Of a DNA stretch of 64,000 bases, positions 16,427 through 24,837 are shown one piece after another. Where the stretch lies: the NCBI GenBank assembly GCA_944358705.1, contig CALVRR010000005.1:1-64000 (forward strand), given 5' to 3'. Below the pieces are notes generated by a model, which searched no databases, was not told the origin of the DNA, and saw nothing but the letters and a program-made list of their open reading frames with translations. Every line of letters starts with the position of its first letter. Positions within the stretch are counted from its first letter, which is position 1. The DNA comes from an uncultured Bacilli bacterium (GTDB taxonomy: Bacteria > Bacillota_I > Bacilli_A > RF39 > UBA660). The position numbers and the translations under genes were made by a program.

Positions 16427-17503
16427 TTACTTTCTAGTGTTTTCCTCTTTATAAGTAATCGCTTTATAAACACTCATTCCCATAAGATAGAACCCCGCTA
16501 ATATTAGTATTGTTAAAATACATTCTGGTAATAAGAATCCTACTCCATACATATGAAACATTTTAATTAGAGAAAGAGTTCCACTCATCATGTATACGAT
16601 TATAAAACATAATGTACAGAAAAATAAACCTATGCCAAAAGCAAAGAAATTAAATCTAGTTGTTTTTTTCGCAGTGTCTTTTTTCTTAAATATGTCTATT
16701 AGGAATAATAATGGTATTATCGTGAACATTAAGCCACCAAACAGTAGCATAACAAAGCTTTCTCCCCCTACCATACTGGCTTCTTCTGGATTCTTAGGAT
16801 TATATTTTATTGTTCTTGTGCTTTCTTGTTTTGGAATCATACTCGTTCCATATGAGGTACTTATTTGATACTCTTCTCCATCTACAATATAATAATAAAT
16901 CAAACTATAGGTAGTTCCATCTTCATCGCTACTATAAATAGTGGTATCTATAAAATAACCTTCTACTTCTTTATAATTTTTGGTTTCTTCTTTTACCACT
17001 AACCAATTTTTTATACCAAAGAATAATAACACAACACCTAAAACTAACAACAATAAAAATACCGTTGGTTTAGCGAACTGTCCTAATTTTCTTTTTAGTT
17101 TTTCTTTTTTTAAGAATTTTTCATTTTCTCTTTTCAATTCTTCTTTTGACTGTTTCTTTTTAAAGAAGCTGTTTTTTATTATAATCATAATTATTGCTGA
17201 AATTATCAACAATACTATTATAAGTGAGTATATCTTATTTTTTATCGCAAGATACCAAAAAGCTAGAAAAAATCCTAAAGCATAAGTTAAAAAACTAATA
17301 ACATATACCTTATTACAATACTTTGTCCATTTTTTATTTCCTTTTAATAAAAAAATATTTTTGAATATAGTAGCTATAGCGCATACGATAAATGGTGTTA
17401 AAAATAATTTTGTTATAAAATCTCCATGGTAAAAGAAAATAATTAAAAATATCGTAACTGGTATCGTTACAAAAAGTTGATATATTGCTTTAAAGTTATT
17501 CAT
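16427..17503 (-). CDS. DUF3592 membrane protein
   Basis: 358 residues from an ATG with AGAGGAAG upstream. Membrane helices lie near 10-30, 33-50, 65-85, 92-110 and 160-180, then again at about 250-270, 285-305 and 320-345. The soluble loop (about 185-245) contains YKEVEGYFIDTTIYS, EEYQISTSYGTS and a YNPKNPEEA motif, the DUF3592 (PF12158) pattern. Function is unknown for the family. Confidence 0.8.
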   Translation of the reverse strand: MNNFKAIYQLFVTIPVTIFLIIFFYHGDFITKLFLTPFIVCAIATIFKNIFLLKGNKKWTKYCNKVYVISFLTYALGFFLAFWYLAIKNKIYSLIIVLLIISAIIMIIIKNSFFKKKQSKEELKRENEKFLKKEKLKRKLGQFAKPTVFLLLLVLGVVLLFFGIKNWLVVKEETKNYKEVEGYFIDTTIYSSDEDGTTYSLIYYYIVDGEEYQISTSYGTSMIPKQESTRTIKYNPKNPEEASMVGGESFVMLLFGGLMFTIIPLLFLIDIFKKKDTAKKTTRFNFFAFGIGLFFCTLCFIIVYMMSGTLSLIKMFHMYGVGFLLPECILTILILAGFYLMGMSVYKAITYKEENTRK

Positions 17504-17635
17504 AATACTTCCTCTATTCTTTTTAGAATGGATAATCATTAGAAGTTTTTTATTATCCTACGATAATATCATCTCCTAGAAAAGTTTTAAAGTCAAGTAA
17601 TATATAGTTCCATCTCTTTATATTTTTATTTTTTA

Positions 17636-18655
17636 CTATCTTAGTTCTTGACTTAATGTTTTTGGTATTCTCCTTGGACTACGAATTGCCTTTACACCAT
17701 ACTCTTTCAATTTTTCTAATGGCCACTTTTCTTTATCATATTTTTTTACTAATCTTAATTTCATATCATAAGATATTGAATAGTTGCTATTTTTAGAGTT
17801 TGTTGGAATATTAATCTCTACTACTTCACATTGGAAAAGTATTGCAGAATAAGGCTTTGCCATATAAATATAGACCATATCTCCCACTTGAACACTACTT
17901 GGTTGCTTCCAATCCATAGTATCTGTTTTTTCAAAGGCACCAATAATATCATAGTAATTTGGATTTGCTGGAATAATCCAATCTCCTGTGATGTCTGATA
18001 AATCATAACTAATTGAAATTAAATCCATCACTTCTTCGTCGGTTAGCGTATCATCTAAAATAATAGATACCCAGTTCTTTTTGTTGGAATGATATGCAGG
18101 ATAAATACCTTTTCTTTTTATATTTTCTTCTACTTTATCTTCTAATTTTACATTTAATACTTCGACTATACCTTCCTCTTCTTTTCTAAACTTACTTCTG
18201 TTTAGATTCATAATAATAGCAAACCACTTATCACTTTTTTCATTTCTAAATATTCCGTAATTAGGAAATTTCTCCCATAGGAATTCTGGATGGATGTGAT
18301 ATTTTTCTTTTATTTTTCTAGAAATACGGTTGGATTGTTCAAACATAAACTCTTCTTCTATGAAACAGTTGATTGCGATATCTTGTAAAATATTTTGATA
18401 CTCTTCTTTTACCGTATTGGCAAAATCTCCTACTATACCTTCTATACGGAAATTGGTATATTCTTCTTCCATATCTAAATCGTATACTTTTCCAGTAACT
18501 ATCCCCACTTCATTAATAACTATCTCTGCTTTCATATTATGATTCATAAATTCTTTTGAATAGCTGTAATAAGATTCTTTCTTTTTAAAACCATAAGAAA
18601 TTAGAGCATCCTCTTTTACTTTTCTTTTCCTAAATACATCTTCTTCAATACTCAT
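17636..18655 (-). CDS. MmcQ/YjbR-domain protein fused to an EVE/PUA-like domain
   Basis: 339 residues. An N-terminal region (1-105) is followed by an MmcQ/YjbR domain (about 110-222: RKIKEKYHIHPEFLWEKFPN, then KWFAIIMNLNRSKF and YPAYHSNKKNWVSIILDDTL, each a conserved block). A C-terminal EVE-like PUA domain starts with DWIIPANPNYYDIIGAF and VQVGDMVYIYMAKPYSAI. Both domain types are linked to nucleic acid binding; EVE domains are known to bind modified bases. AGGAGG precedes the ATG. It is a single gene; neighbours do not show its substrate. Confidence 0.82.
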   Translation of the reverse strand: MSIEEDVFRKRKVKEDALISYGFKKKESYYSYSKEFMNHNMKAEIVINEVGIVTGKVYDLDMEEEYTNFRIEGIVGDFANTVKEEYQNILQDIAINCFIEEEFMFEQSNRISRKIKEKYHIHPEFLWEKFPNYGIFRNEKSDKWFAIIMNLNRSKFRKEEEGIVEVLNVKLEDKVEENIKRKGIYPAYHSNKKNWVSIILDDTLTDEEVMDLISISYDLSDITGDWIIPANPNYYDIIGAFEKTDTMDWKQPSSVQVGDMVYIYMAKPYSAILFQCEVVEINIPTNSKNSNYSISYDMKLRLVKKYDKEKWPLEKLKEYGVKAIRSPRRIPKTLSQELR

Positions 18656-18720
18656 GCCCTACCTCCTATTTCTTTGATTATAACATAGAAATCTATATTT
18701 TTTATACATCAGATATTATG

Positions 18721-18765
18721 AAAAAGTGGCGATGATATTAAATTTATAATATCATTGCCACTTTT
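18721..18765 (-). terminator. Strong intrinsic terminator
   Basis: Arms of 19 bases (18722-18740 and 18747-18765) pair with one mismatch over a 6-base loop and end in TTTTT on the minus strand. The stop codon of the 18752 gene lies within the stem. Confidence 0.85.
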
Positions 18766-19345
18766 GTTTTTTTCTTTTAATTAAATATACTTCTTTATTT
18801 TTTTCGCTAATTATATCATGTGCTAATTCATATGTATATGGTGATTTTTGATTCATTATTCCAACACATCTTTCTATGAAAAATTCTTCATTTTTCGTAT
18901 TTGCCCCTTTTTGTGTAATAAAACCAAAAAATTTTTCTTCAATTCCCAATGTATTAGTAAGTATATATCCAAAATTTCCATTACCTATCCTATCTTGATA
19001 TGAAATTATTGCACTAAATTCATCCATAGAAGGAATACCATAATTATGTTTTTGATATAAACGGTTTCCTATGGTGTGTAGAAAATGATTATCATTATAT
19101 TTCGAATGAGGCACACAAATAGTATTGTTTTCTACATATCCAAATGCTCCATCAATACCGTAGGCCTCTAACTCTGGATATCTAACTTCTTTTGATAACA
19201 AATATTGACTACAGAAATGAACCAAATCTTTTGAAATGGAATTAGGAGCAGATTGCGATAATTCCAATACTCTTTCATAATTACTTGGATTAAACCCTTC
19301 CGATACCATATAGTCTAACATTAACAATGAATCTATTTTTTCCAT
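18752..19345 (-). CDS. Unrecognised 197-residue protein
   Basis: A soluble protein with an acidic N-terminus and a basic end (KRKKQKWQ). It contains FGYVENNTICVPHSKYNDNH and the pattern HFLHTIGNRLYQKHNYG, with two His that could bind a metal, and IISYQDRIGNGNFGYIL. I do not recognise a family. GAGGTGAT precedes the start. A strong terminator overlaps the stop, so it is a single-gene transcript. Confidence 0.65.
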   Translation of the reverse strand: MEKIDSLLMLDYMVSEGFNPSNYERVLELSQSAPNSISKDLVHFCSQYLLSKEVRYPELEAYGIDGAFGYVENNTICVPHSKYNDNHFLHTIGNRLYQKHNYGIPSMDEFSAIISYQDRIGNGNFGYILTNTLGIEEKFFGFITQKGANTKNEEFFIERCVGIMNQKSPYTYELAHDIISEKNKEVYLIKRKKQKWQ

Positions 19346-19475
19346 ACTATCACCTCTAAATTACCATTTATTATAACATACAAATAGAAAGATATCATTT
19401 TATTTTTATAAAACATACCTTAATCCATTTTCTCCACTTATTACTTATAATAAACAATTGTTATATTTATACCAC

Positions 19476-19505
19476 AGAAAAAGACAACCTCTAATTTGTT
19501 GCCTT
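19476..19505 (-). terminator. Terminator after the peptidase E gene
   Basis: AAGGCAAC and GTTGTCTT pair (one G-U) over 9 bases and are followed by TTTTTC on the minus strand, 15 bases after the stop at 19521. Confidence 0.7.
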
Positions 19506-19520
19506 TCCTATTTTTTCTTT

Positions 19521-20195
19521 CTATATCTTCTTTTTGCCGAATACTTCAGGTTTTCCTCCAACGAACTCTAACTCTCCATCCTTATAAACTATCATCTGGG
19601 TATCCTTAATTGCATAAACTGGGAAAAGATTATCTTTTAATACACGTTCAAAAAAGTCTTTCGTCCATTTTTTATGATCTTCTCTCATATAATGAGGAAT
19701 AATATTGAAGTTTACGAAGTTTAATTCTTCATGTGTCTTGGCATCTTCTAAGTCTTTTGGATATCTCTCTTTCCAAAAATTTGTACTTGTTATCTTTCTT
19801 CCTAAAACAATCGAACCAGCGGATGTTCCTATAATTACTTTTTCATTTGCCATTTGTTTTAAGATATCTATTGTATCTGTTTCTCTAAACAATTTTTCTA
19901 ATATATGTTGACGACCTCCAACAATATAAATCAAATCTGCTCTTTCTAGGTGCTTTTTTATCTCTTCTTTATCATAAGCTCTAAAATTTACAAAATCTAT
20001 CATCCCACCTATATATTTTTCGATGTTTGCTAATTCTTTGATTAGCCATCGTTTATCGCGAGTTTCGTCTAATCCCACATATGCTTCATTAATAATCGCT
20101 ATATTTATTTTTTCTAATGGTTTTCCTACAAGTTCTTCTATTTTTTTCGCAATTTCATCCGTAGTAAACCCTTGTGACGCTAAAGCTAGTCTCAT
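19521..20195 (-). CDS. Peptidase E-like (S51) class I glutamine amidotransferase-fold protein
   Basis: 224 residues. LIYIVGGRQHILE (about 102-114) and VIIGTSAGSIVLG hold the nucleophile Ser and its elbow; NFNIIPHYMREDHKK gives a conserved His region, and VYAIKDTQMIVYKDG the C-terminal end. Members such as YgaJ cleave Asp-X dipeptides or are uncharacterised; the activity here is inferred from family. AAGGAGG lies upstream. It stands alone between a terminator and the Bro-N gene. Confidence 0.85.
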   Translation of the reverse strand: MRLALASQGFTTDEIAKKIEELVGKPLEKINIAIINEAYVGLDETRDKRWLIKELANIEKYIGGMIDFVNFRAYDKEEIKKHLERADLIYIVGGRQHILEKLFRETDTIDILKQMANEKVIIGTSAGSIVLGRKITSTNFWKERYPKDLEDAKTHEELNFVNFNIIPHYMREDHKKWTKDFFERVLKDNLFPVYAIKDTQMIVYKDGELEFVGGKPEVFGKKKI

Positions 20196-20274
20196 TATTT
20201 TTCCTCCTTGCTATTCATATTATTATTTTTTTTCATTATATCAAACATATTTATTATACAGCTTAATTAAATCT

Positions 20275-21129
20275 TTACTTATTTTCTATTTTTTCTTTAT
20301 CATCGATATATTTATAATTTAATCTATTCACATTAGTAATTACTGGTGCTTCTAATTTCTTTTCTAAATCCTCTCTAGCAACTTTTGCGGTATTTCCACC
20401 CATTCTTGCTATTTTTTTATTTTGTTCGAGGCCATAAGGGTTATGTTTTTTAGCAAGTTCTCTCGTTGCTATTTCTCCTAAATCTGATAAGGCAACTTCA
20501 ATATCAGACATATTATCTCTTAAAGATTCTTTCCTAAGTCCTTTATACTGTTTATATTCTTTAGCACTCATTCCTGACCATTCTTTATATATTTCATTAG
20601 TTAGAATCGCAAATTCTTTTCCTTCTTTAATATTTCCGGCTTGCCAAACATCAGTCAACGCTTTTCTATCTTGGATGCCTTTTATTCTTTTAGCAATCCA
20701 AACCTCATCATAACCTTTTGCTCTATATAAATCTATTGATCTTTGAGCAGCAATTGATGGATCAAATATTTCATCTACTCTTTCGCTACCTAAGTGTGCT
20801 AACCATTGCTTTATAGGTTCCGCATTTTTACTAGGAATAGACTCAATAATTCTAAACATTCCTTCAATATCAACAACATCAGTCATGCGATATTTCCCAT
20901 CTTTAGCTTTAAGCTTCAAAGCGTTACAATTTGTAACGGTTTCGTTTCCTTCATCTTTAAGTCTCTTTTTAAGTACTCGCCAATATGTTTGTGGATTATC
21001 ACTTTCTGAGATAACCCCAACAATATCTACAACACTTATAAAGTATTTCTCCTGTTCTTTATCCCAAACTGTTCTTATAGTTTCATTATTAAATATCTTA
21101 TTTACTAAATGTATTTTATCTTGATTCAT
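20275..21129 (-). CDS. DinD/Bro-N family protein (prophage-antirepressor-like)
   Basis: 284 residues. NNETIRTVWDKEQEKYFISVVDIVGV is the Bro-N opening (first pieces about 14-38), followed by TYWRVLKKRLKDEGNE, KYRMTDVVDIEGMFRIIESI, PSKNAEPIKQWLA, and IQDRKALTDVWQAG; the C-terminal GGNTAKVARE and NVNRLNYKYI are typical of DinD. DinD of Escherichia coli is SOS-induced; Bro-N proteins in prophages act as antirepressors. GGAGAA precedes the ATG. A strong promoter 190 bases upstream has a LexA-like box in its spacer, so it is probably damage-induced here too. I see no neighbouring phage genes. Confidence 0.8.
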   Translation of the reverse strand: MNQDKIHLVNKIFNNETIRTVWDKEQEKYFISVVDIVGVISESDNPQTYWRVLKKRLKDEGNETVTNCNALKLKAKDGKYRMTDVVDIEGMFRIIESIPSKNAEPIKQWLAHLGSERVDEIFDPSIAAQRSIDLYRAKGYDEVWIAKRIKGIQDRKALTDVWQAGNIKEGKEFAILTNEIYKEWSGMSAKEYKQYKGLRKESLRDNMSDIEVALSDLGEIATRELAKKHNPYGLEQNKKIARMGGNTAKVAREDLEKKLEAPVITNVNRLNYKYIDDKEKIENK

Positions 21130-21160
21130 TATTTCTCCTTTACTATATTAATTACATTTT

Positions 21161-21310
21161 TTACTGTTTCTTTTTTAATAATTCAAACATAATCTCATAA
21201 TTGACATTATAATCTTTAGGATAACTACTTTCACATTTTAGATATGTCTAACTTCTAACACTTAAGCCTTCGAAAACAATTAGCTCTATACATAATATAC
21301 CCTCCTGATG
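21161..21310 (-). pseudogene. Degenerate small frame between the Bro-N promoter and gene
   Basis: One frame reads ELIVFEGLSVRS, a TAG, then TYLKCESSYPKDYNVNYE and ends in KKKQ at 21161. It has normal residue composition but no start of its own. In the adjoining frame, AGGAGGG and an ATG at 21293 open a 12-residue peptide ending at 21255. A frameshift near the ATG plus a nonsense TAG would turn a small gene into this. Alternatively the 12-residue frame is a genuine leader. No family is recognised. Confidence 0.35.
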
Positions 21311-21315
21311 AGAAT

Positions 21316-21344
21316 ACTATATAATACATTTGTTCGTATGTCAA
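21316..21344 (-). promoter_or_regulatory. Bro-N/DinD promoter with LexA-like box
   Basis: TTGACA (21344-21339) and TATAGT (21321-21316) on the minus strand are spaced by 17 bases. The spacer contains CGAACAAATGTATT, which matches CGAAC-N4-GTTCG perfectly in the left half and at two of five positions in the right half, and shares GAACAAAYGT with the Y-polymerase box, at the same place in the promoter. Confidence 0.6.
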
Positions 21345-21400
21345 CTATTTTTATCAAGTTTTTAAATTTATTTTTTTGAAAGTAAATCCCTTATAAATTT

Positions 21401-21431
21401 AAAAAAGGGCAACTTTCCATTCGTTGTCCTT
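21401..21431 (-). terminator. Terminator after the GntR-ABC operon
   Basis: AAGGACAAC and GTTGCCCTT pair with one mismatch over 9 bases and run into TTTTTT on the minus strand, right after the permease stop at 21430. Confidence 0.65.
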
Positions 21432-22101
21432 AATACTCTTTCTTTTTAAAAATTTTATAGGATATCTTATAAGAAATATAATATAAGATTGCGGATACTA
21501 ATATCAAGATAGGAATACCGAAGTGATTCATAAACCGATTTATCTTTTCTATATTGATATCAAAACCTATTTTTGTGATTAGAAATCCTACTCCTGCAAT
21601 CATTAATACTAATAAAAATAGTAATAGAAACATTTGAATTCTACCTTTTTCTGCTCCAAAGCGGTAGACACTTGGTATTTGAATTGCTTGGATAAGAGCA
21701 ACACCAAATATTCCACTAACGGCTGTTATCGATAAGTTTTCAAAGTCTAACTTAATTAAGTCCTCTGGTCTTATAACATTTATAACATTTACAATAATAA
21801 TCGTCAAAAGAATCCCTACTATACTACCTAATATATTCGCAACTATCGCTAATACATATTTACTCATAACAATTTCTTTTCTTGTTAATGGTAATGATAG
21901 AATATACTTTTCCGCATGAGATGCCTCATCATAATTAAAAGTTGATAGAACAATCATACCAATCATGACCGTAATAAATATTGGTGCCGCATTTACTGCA
22001 TCTGTTCCAACCATTCCTATACTACAGAAAATAAGAATAATCAATAGTGTTGTTTTATAACTAGATAAATTAAGTAAATCCTTAATAATTAATCCTTTCA
22101 C
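21430..22101 (-). CDS. ABC-2 type transporter permease
   Basis: 223 residues with about six hydrophobic helices (15-35, 40-58, 85-110, 120-140, 160-180, 195-215). The start MKGLIIKDLLNLSSYK and FNYDEASHAEKYILSLPLTRKEIV are typical of the ABC-2 permeases next to YtrB-like ATPases. The start is GTG and overlaps the ATPase stop by 4 bases (GTGA). It is the membrane half of an exporter, probably for peptides or lantibiotics, under the upstream GntR regulator. Confidence 0.85.
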   Translation of the reverse strand: MKGLIIKDLLNLSSYKTTLLIILIFCSIGMVGTDAVNAAPIFITVMIGMIVLSTFNYDEASHAEKYILSLPLTRKEIVMSKYVLAIVANILGSIVGILLTIIIVNVINVIRPEDLIKLDFENLSITAVSGIFGVALIQAIQIPSVYRFGAEKGRIQMFLLLFLLVLMIAGVGFLITKIGFDINIEKINRFMNHFGIPILILVSAILYYISYKISYKIFKKKEY

Positions 22102-22958
22102 TTTCTTTCTCCTTTCACATAAAATAGCATAATATCTTCAATACTAGGTTTATCAATTACTGGGAATTTATATTTTTTCTTAATGTTTTCTTTCTTGGAT
22201 ACTAATACTTGGTAAGAATATTTGTCTTTTCTATAACTGATATAGTCTTTCTTCTCTAGGTGTTGAAACTCTTTTTCATCACATTTTACAATTCCATAGT
22301 TTTCTAATAAATCCGTAATTGGTAAGTTAAAAACAATTTTTCCTTGATGAATAAAAATGATATAGTCCGCAATCTGTTCTAAATCCGTAGTAATATGCGA
22401 AGAAAGTAAAACAGATCTAGTTTCCTCTTCTAAAATATATTTTCTAAAGATATCTAGTATTTCGTTTCTCACAATAGGGTCTAGACCACTTGTTGCTTCA
22501 TCTAATATTAAAGCTTTTGGATGATGAGATAGTGCGGTTGCGATTTTTAGTTTCATTTTCATTCCACTCGATAATTCTTTTATCAATTTATCTTCTGGTA
22601 ATTGAAATTCTTTTAAATACTCAAAGTATTTCTTTTCATCCCAATTTTTATAAAACTGTTTCATAACTTTATTTGTTTGTTTTGCTGTTAAATATTCTGA
22701 AAGGAAACTGTCGTCTAGAACAATACCTAATTCTTCTTTTATTTCTTTTTCGTGTTTTTTATTGTCCTTTCCAAAGATTTTAATTTCTCCGGTTACATTT
22801 ATCATATTAAGGATTGCTTTCAGTGTTGTTGTTTTCCCTGCACCATTTTCACCAATGAGTCCAACTACGGCTCCTTCTGGAATTTGGAAACTAATATTTT
22901 CTAACTGAAATCCTGGATACACTTTTGATACACTTTTCACATCGATTGTATTTTTCAT
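22098..22958 (-). CDS. ABC transporter ATP-binding protein (YtrB-like)
   Basis: 286 residues. GLIGENGAGKTTTLKAIL is Walker A, ELSSGMKMKLKIATALSHHP the signature and LILDEATSGLDPIVRNEIL Walker B. The C-terminal 60 residues form the usual extension. Its ATG overlaps the regulator's TGA (ATGA), and its own end overlaps the permease start, so regulator, ATPase and permease form one operon. Confidence 0.9.
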   Translation of the reverse strand: MKNTIDVKSVSKVYPGFQLENISFQIPEGAVVGLIGENGAGKTTTLKAILNMINVTGEIKIFGKDNKKHEKEIKEELGIVLDDSFLSEYLTAKQTNKVMKQFYKNWDEKKYFEYLKEFQLPEDKLIKELSSGMKMKLKIATALSHHPKALILDEATSGLDPIVRNEILDIFRKYILEEETRSVLLSSHITTDLEQIADYIIFIHQGKIVFNLPITDLLENYGIVKCDEKEFQHLEKKDYISYRKDKYSYQVLVSKKENIKKKYKFPVIDKPSIEDIMLFYVKGERK

Positions 22959-23332
22959 AAATCCTCCTCAAATATAATTTTAAATAACTCTTGTACTTCT
23001 TCTTTGGATATATTCGATATTTTTGAAATATCATATATCTTTTCAATATATTCTTGTATTTCTTTTAGTTTTTCCTCATGAATTAATTCTAAGTTTTTCG
23101 GAGCAACAAAGCTTCCCTTTCCAGGAATTGTTTTAATGAATCCTTCCTGTTCTAGTTCGTCATAGGCTCTTTTCACTGTTAGAAAACTAATCTTTAAATC
23201 ATTTGCTAATACTCTCACTGATGGTAGTGCTTCTTCTTCTATTAACTCGTTATTACAAATTGCTTCTTTCATAGCGTTTTTTATTTGTTTAAAAATTGGA
23301 ATATCACTACTATTACTAATAATTATATTCAA
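22955..23332 (-). CDS. GntR family regulator, YtrA subgroup
   Basis: The likely start is TTG at 23330-23332, giving MNIIISNSSDIPIFKQIKNA, with AGGTAGG eight bases upstream; earlier ATG and GTG codons lie too close to it. 125 residues. The winged helix ends in LPSVRVLANDLKISFLTVKRAY (two parts) with EQEGFIKTIPGKGSFVAP as the wing. The C-terminal part is short, as in YtrA types, which sense cell-envelope antibiotics. A palindrome overlapping its own promoter is the probable operator. Confidence 0.87.
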   Translation of the reverse strand: MNIIISNSSDIPIFKQIKNAMKEAICNNELIEEEALPSVRVLANDLKISFLTVKRAYDELEQEGFIKTIPGKGSFVAPKNLELIHEEKLKEIQEYIEKIYDISKISNISKEEVQELFKIIFEEDL

Positions 23333-23345
23333 ACACATCACCTAC

Positions 23346-23385
23346 CTGTTATATTCAATATATAACAGTTATAACAGATTGTCAA
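23346..23385 (-). promoter_or_regulatory. Promoter and operator of the GntR-ABC operon
   Basis: TTGACA (23385-23380), 17 bases and TATATT (23362-23357) form the minus-strand promoter. CTGTTATAT and ATATAACAG (23346-23354, 23360-23368) form an inverted repeat with a 5-base centre across the -10 and start point; a further TTATAACAG half-site follows at 23369-23377. This fits autorepression. Confidence 0.75.
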
Positions 23386-23390
23386 TACAA

Positions 23391-23420
23391 AAGAAAAGAT
23401 TATCTAAAGATAATCCTTTT
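23391..23420 (-). terminator. Terminator after the AlkD-like gene
   Basis: GATAATC/GATTATC arms around TAAA, flanked by A and T runs, sit eight bases after the stop at 23429 and face the minus strand. Confidence 0.7.
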
Positions 23421-23428
23421 CTATCTTA

Positions 23429-24088
23429 CTAAATATATTTACTGGCTTCCCTGGTACTTAGTTTATTTAGTTTATCTTTATATTTATCAAGAAATTCTTT
23501 GACCCAGGTGGGATTTGTTTTCGAATATTCTCTTAGACTCCAACCAATTGCTTTGTTAATAAAGAATTCTTCGCTTCCAAAATTATTTACTATAATTTGT
23601 TCTAATAATTCTTTGTTTGTTTTTTTCTTTCTGTTTAGTTGATGATCGATAGCTATTCTTCTTAACCAATGGTCTTTGTCTTTGGACCATTCTAACATTA
23701 ACTTTTCTACTCTGTTATCTCTTAGACCAATTTCTCCTATAACAGAATCAAAACAATCTATCGTATCCCACCATTCTTTTTTAGTAATATATTGTTTTAG
23801 TTTAGGGATATCTTCAAAAGTTAAATACTTGTTCATTGCAAGTAAATAATCACATACAAAATATTGAAACTCTCTATGCAAATCCTGATAACATTGATCT
23901 AAAAGTTCCCAATCAATCTTTTCTAACTTTTTCTCTTCTTTCAAAAAATCTTTATATACTGCTTTTCTCTTAGGTGTTGGTATACCATAGAATGAAAATA
24001 AATTTCGCATATATTTTGCCATACTAATTGCATTTTCTTTATCTTTACTTTCTTCAAATTTTCTTTTTAATTCTTCGTATTTATCCAT
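23429..24088 (-). CDS. DNA alkylation repair protein (AlkD family)
   Basis: 219 residues, nearly all helical HEAT-like repeats. FYGIPTPKRKAVYKDFL, QYFVCDYLL, and WWDTIDCFDSVIGEIGLRDN are the conserved AlkD blocks, as are HWLRRIAIDHQL and FFINKAIGWSLREYSKTNP. It excises alkylated bases by bending DNA rather than flipping the base. AGGAGA precedes the ATG. A single gene with its own terminator. Confidence 0.9.
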   Translation of the reverse strand: MDKYEELKRKFEESKDKENAISMAKYMRNLFSFYGIPTPKRKAVYKDFLKEEKKLEKIDWELLDQCYQDLHREFQYFVCDYLLAMNKYLTFEDIPKLKQYITKKEWWDTIDCFDSVIGEIGLRDNRVEKLMLEWSKDKDHWLRRIAIDHQLNRKKKTNKELLEQIIVNNFGSEEFFINKAIGWSLREYSKTNPTWVKEFLDKYKDKLNKLSTREASKYI

Positions 24089-24120
24089 ATTTTTCTCCTA
24101 TTTAAAATAACACTATATAC

Positions 24121-24321
24121 TTATTTTTTCTTATCATAAGTCACAATACATATAAATAATAAGATAATACCTATAATTTTCATCCCAACAGAAAATCCTA
24201 ATAATAGACCAGATGTAAATTGTGAAAAGTCAGTAGTACCTTCTATTAAATATATTCTAGATAATGATAACACTTCTGCTAATACAATTAATATTGTTGC
24301 AGATATTAATTTCTTTGACAT
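24121..24321 (-). CDS. Small two-helix membrane protein
   Basis: 66 residues with helices at about 5-25 and 40-60. The loop between carries EGTTDFSQFTSG. The ribosome site GAGGTAGG is good. It starts 7 bases after the stop of the next, larger membrane protein, so the two are probably co-transcribed. No family recognised. Confidence 0.6.
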   Translation of the reverse strand: MSKKLISATILIVLAEVLSLSRIYLIEGTTDFSQFTSGLLLGFSVGMKIIGIILLFICIVTYDKKK

Positions 24322-24328
24322 AAAACAC

Positions 24329-24835
24329 CTACCTCAATTCTTTACGATTTCTCATAATAAATAGAATAATACTTCTTGAAAATCCTAAAGTCAACACATT
24401 TAATATAGTTAAGAAATCAGCAAACTTTAAAGTTACTTTTTTCATAATACTATGAGATAACACTAAATTAAAAATAAAACTTAAAATTAATAATAAGATA
24501 ATCAACAAGAAAATAATTGTATTCATAACTCCTGGTAATGTTGTAATACGATAGGAAATTATAATAAGTATAAGACTAAAGATCTCTATTATACTTAGTG
24601 CTATTCCTAATCCTTTTTTATCAGCGATTCGTCCTAAAATACATTTATTATAAAATGGTATCCAAGAAGTTATTGGATATTTGTAATGATTCTCTTTCGC
24701 AATTGTATGTAAGAAAATACTTTCAAAAATATAATTGATGAGTATATAAATACCTATGATGACAGCAATAATTAAAAAAACAAAGAATACAGACATCAAA
24801 ATACTTAATAATATAAAAACACTAATTCCACCCAA
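24329..24835 (-). CDS. Four-helix membrane protein (DUF5684-like)
   Basis: 168 residues starting at TTG with GGGGGA upstream. Helices lie at about 5-32, 80-97, 103-125 and 140-158. YPITSWIPFYNKCILGRIADKK between the first helices resembles the SWIPFYN-type loop of DUF5684 proteins. No enzyme motif is present. It follows the YbaK gene by 2 bases. Confidence 0.65.
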   Translation of the reverse strand: MGGISVFILLSILMSVFFVFLIIAVIIGIYILINYIFESIFLHTIAKENHYKYPITSWIPFYNKCILGRIADKKGLGIALSIIEIFSLILIIISYRITTLPGVMNTIIFLLIILLLILSFIFNLVLSHSIMKKVTLKFADFLTILNVLTLGFSRSIILFIMRNRKELR

Positions 24836-24837
24836 GA

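Noticed and set aside
20275-21129. Prophage around the Bro-N gene
   Set aside because: No integrase, capsid, tail or lysis gene and no attachment repeats were seen near it.
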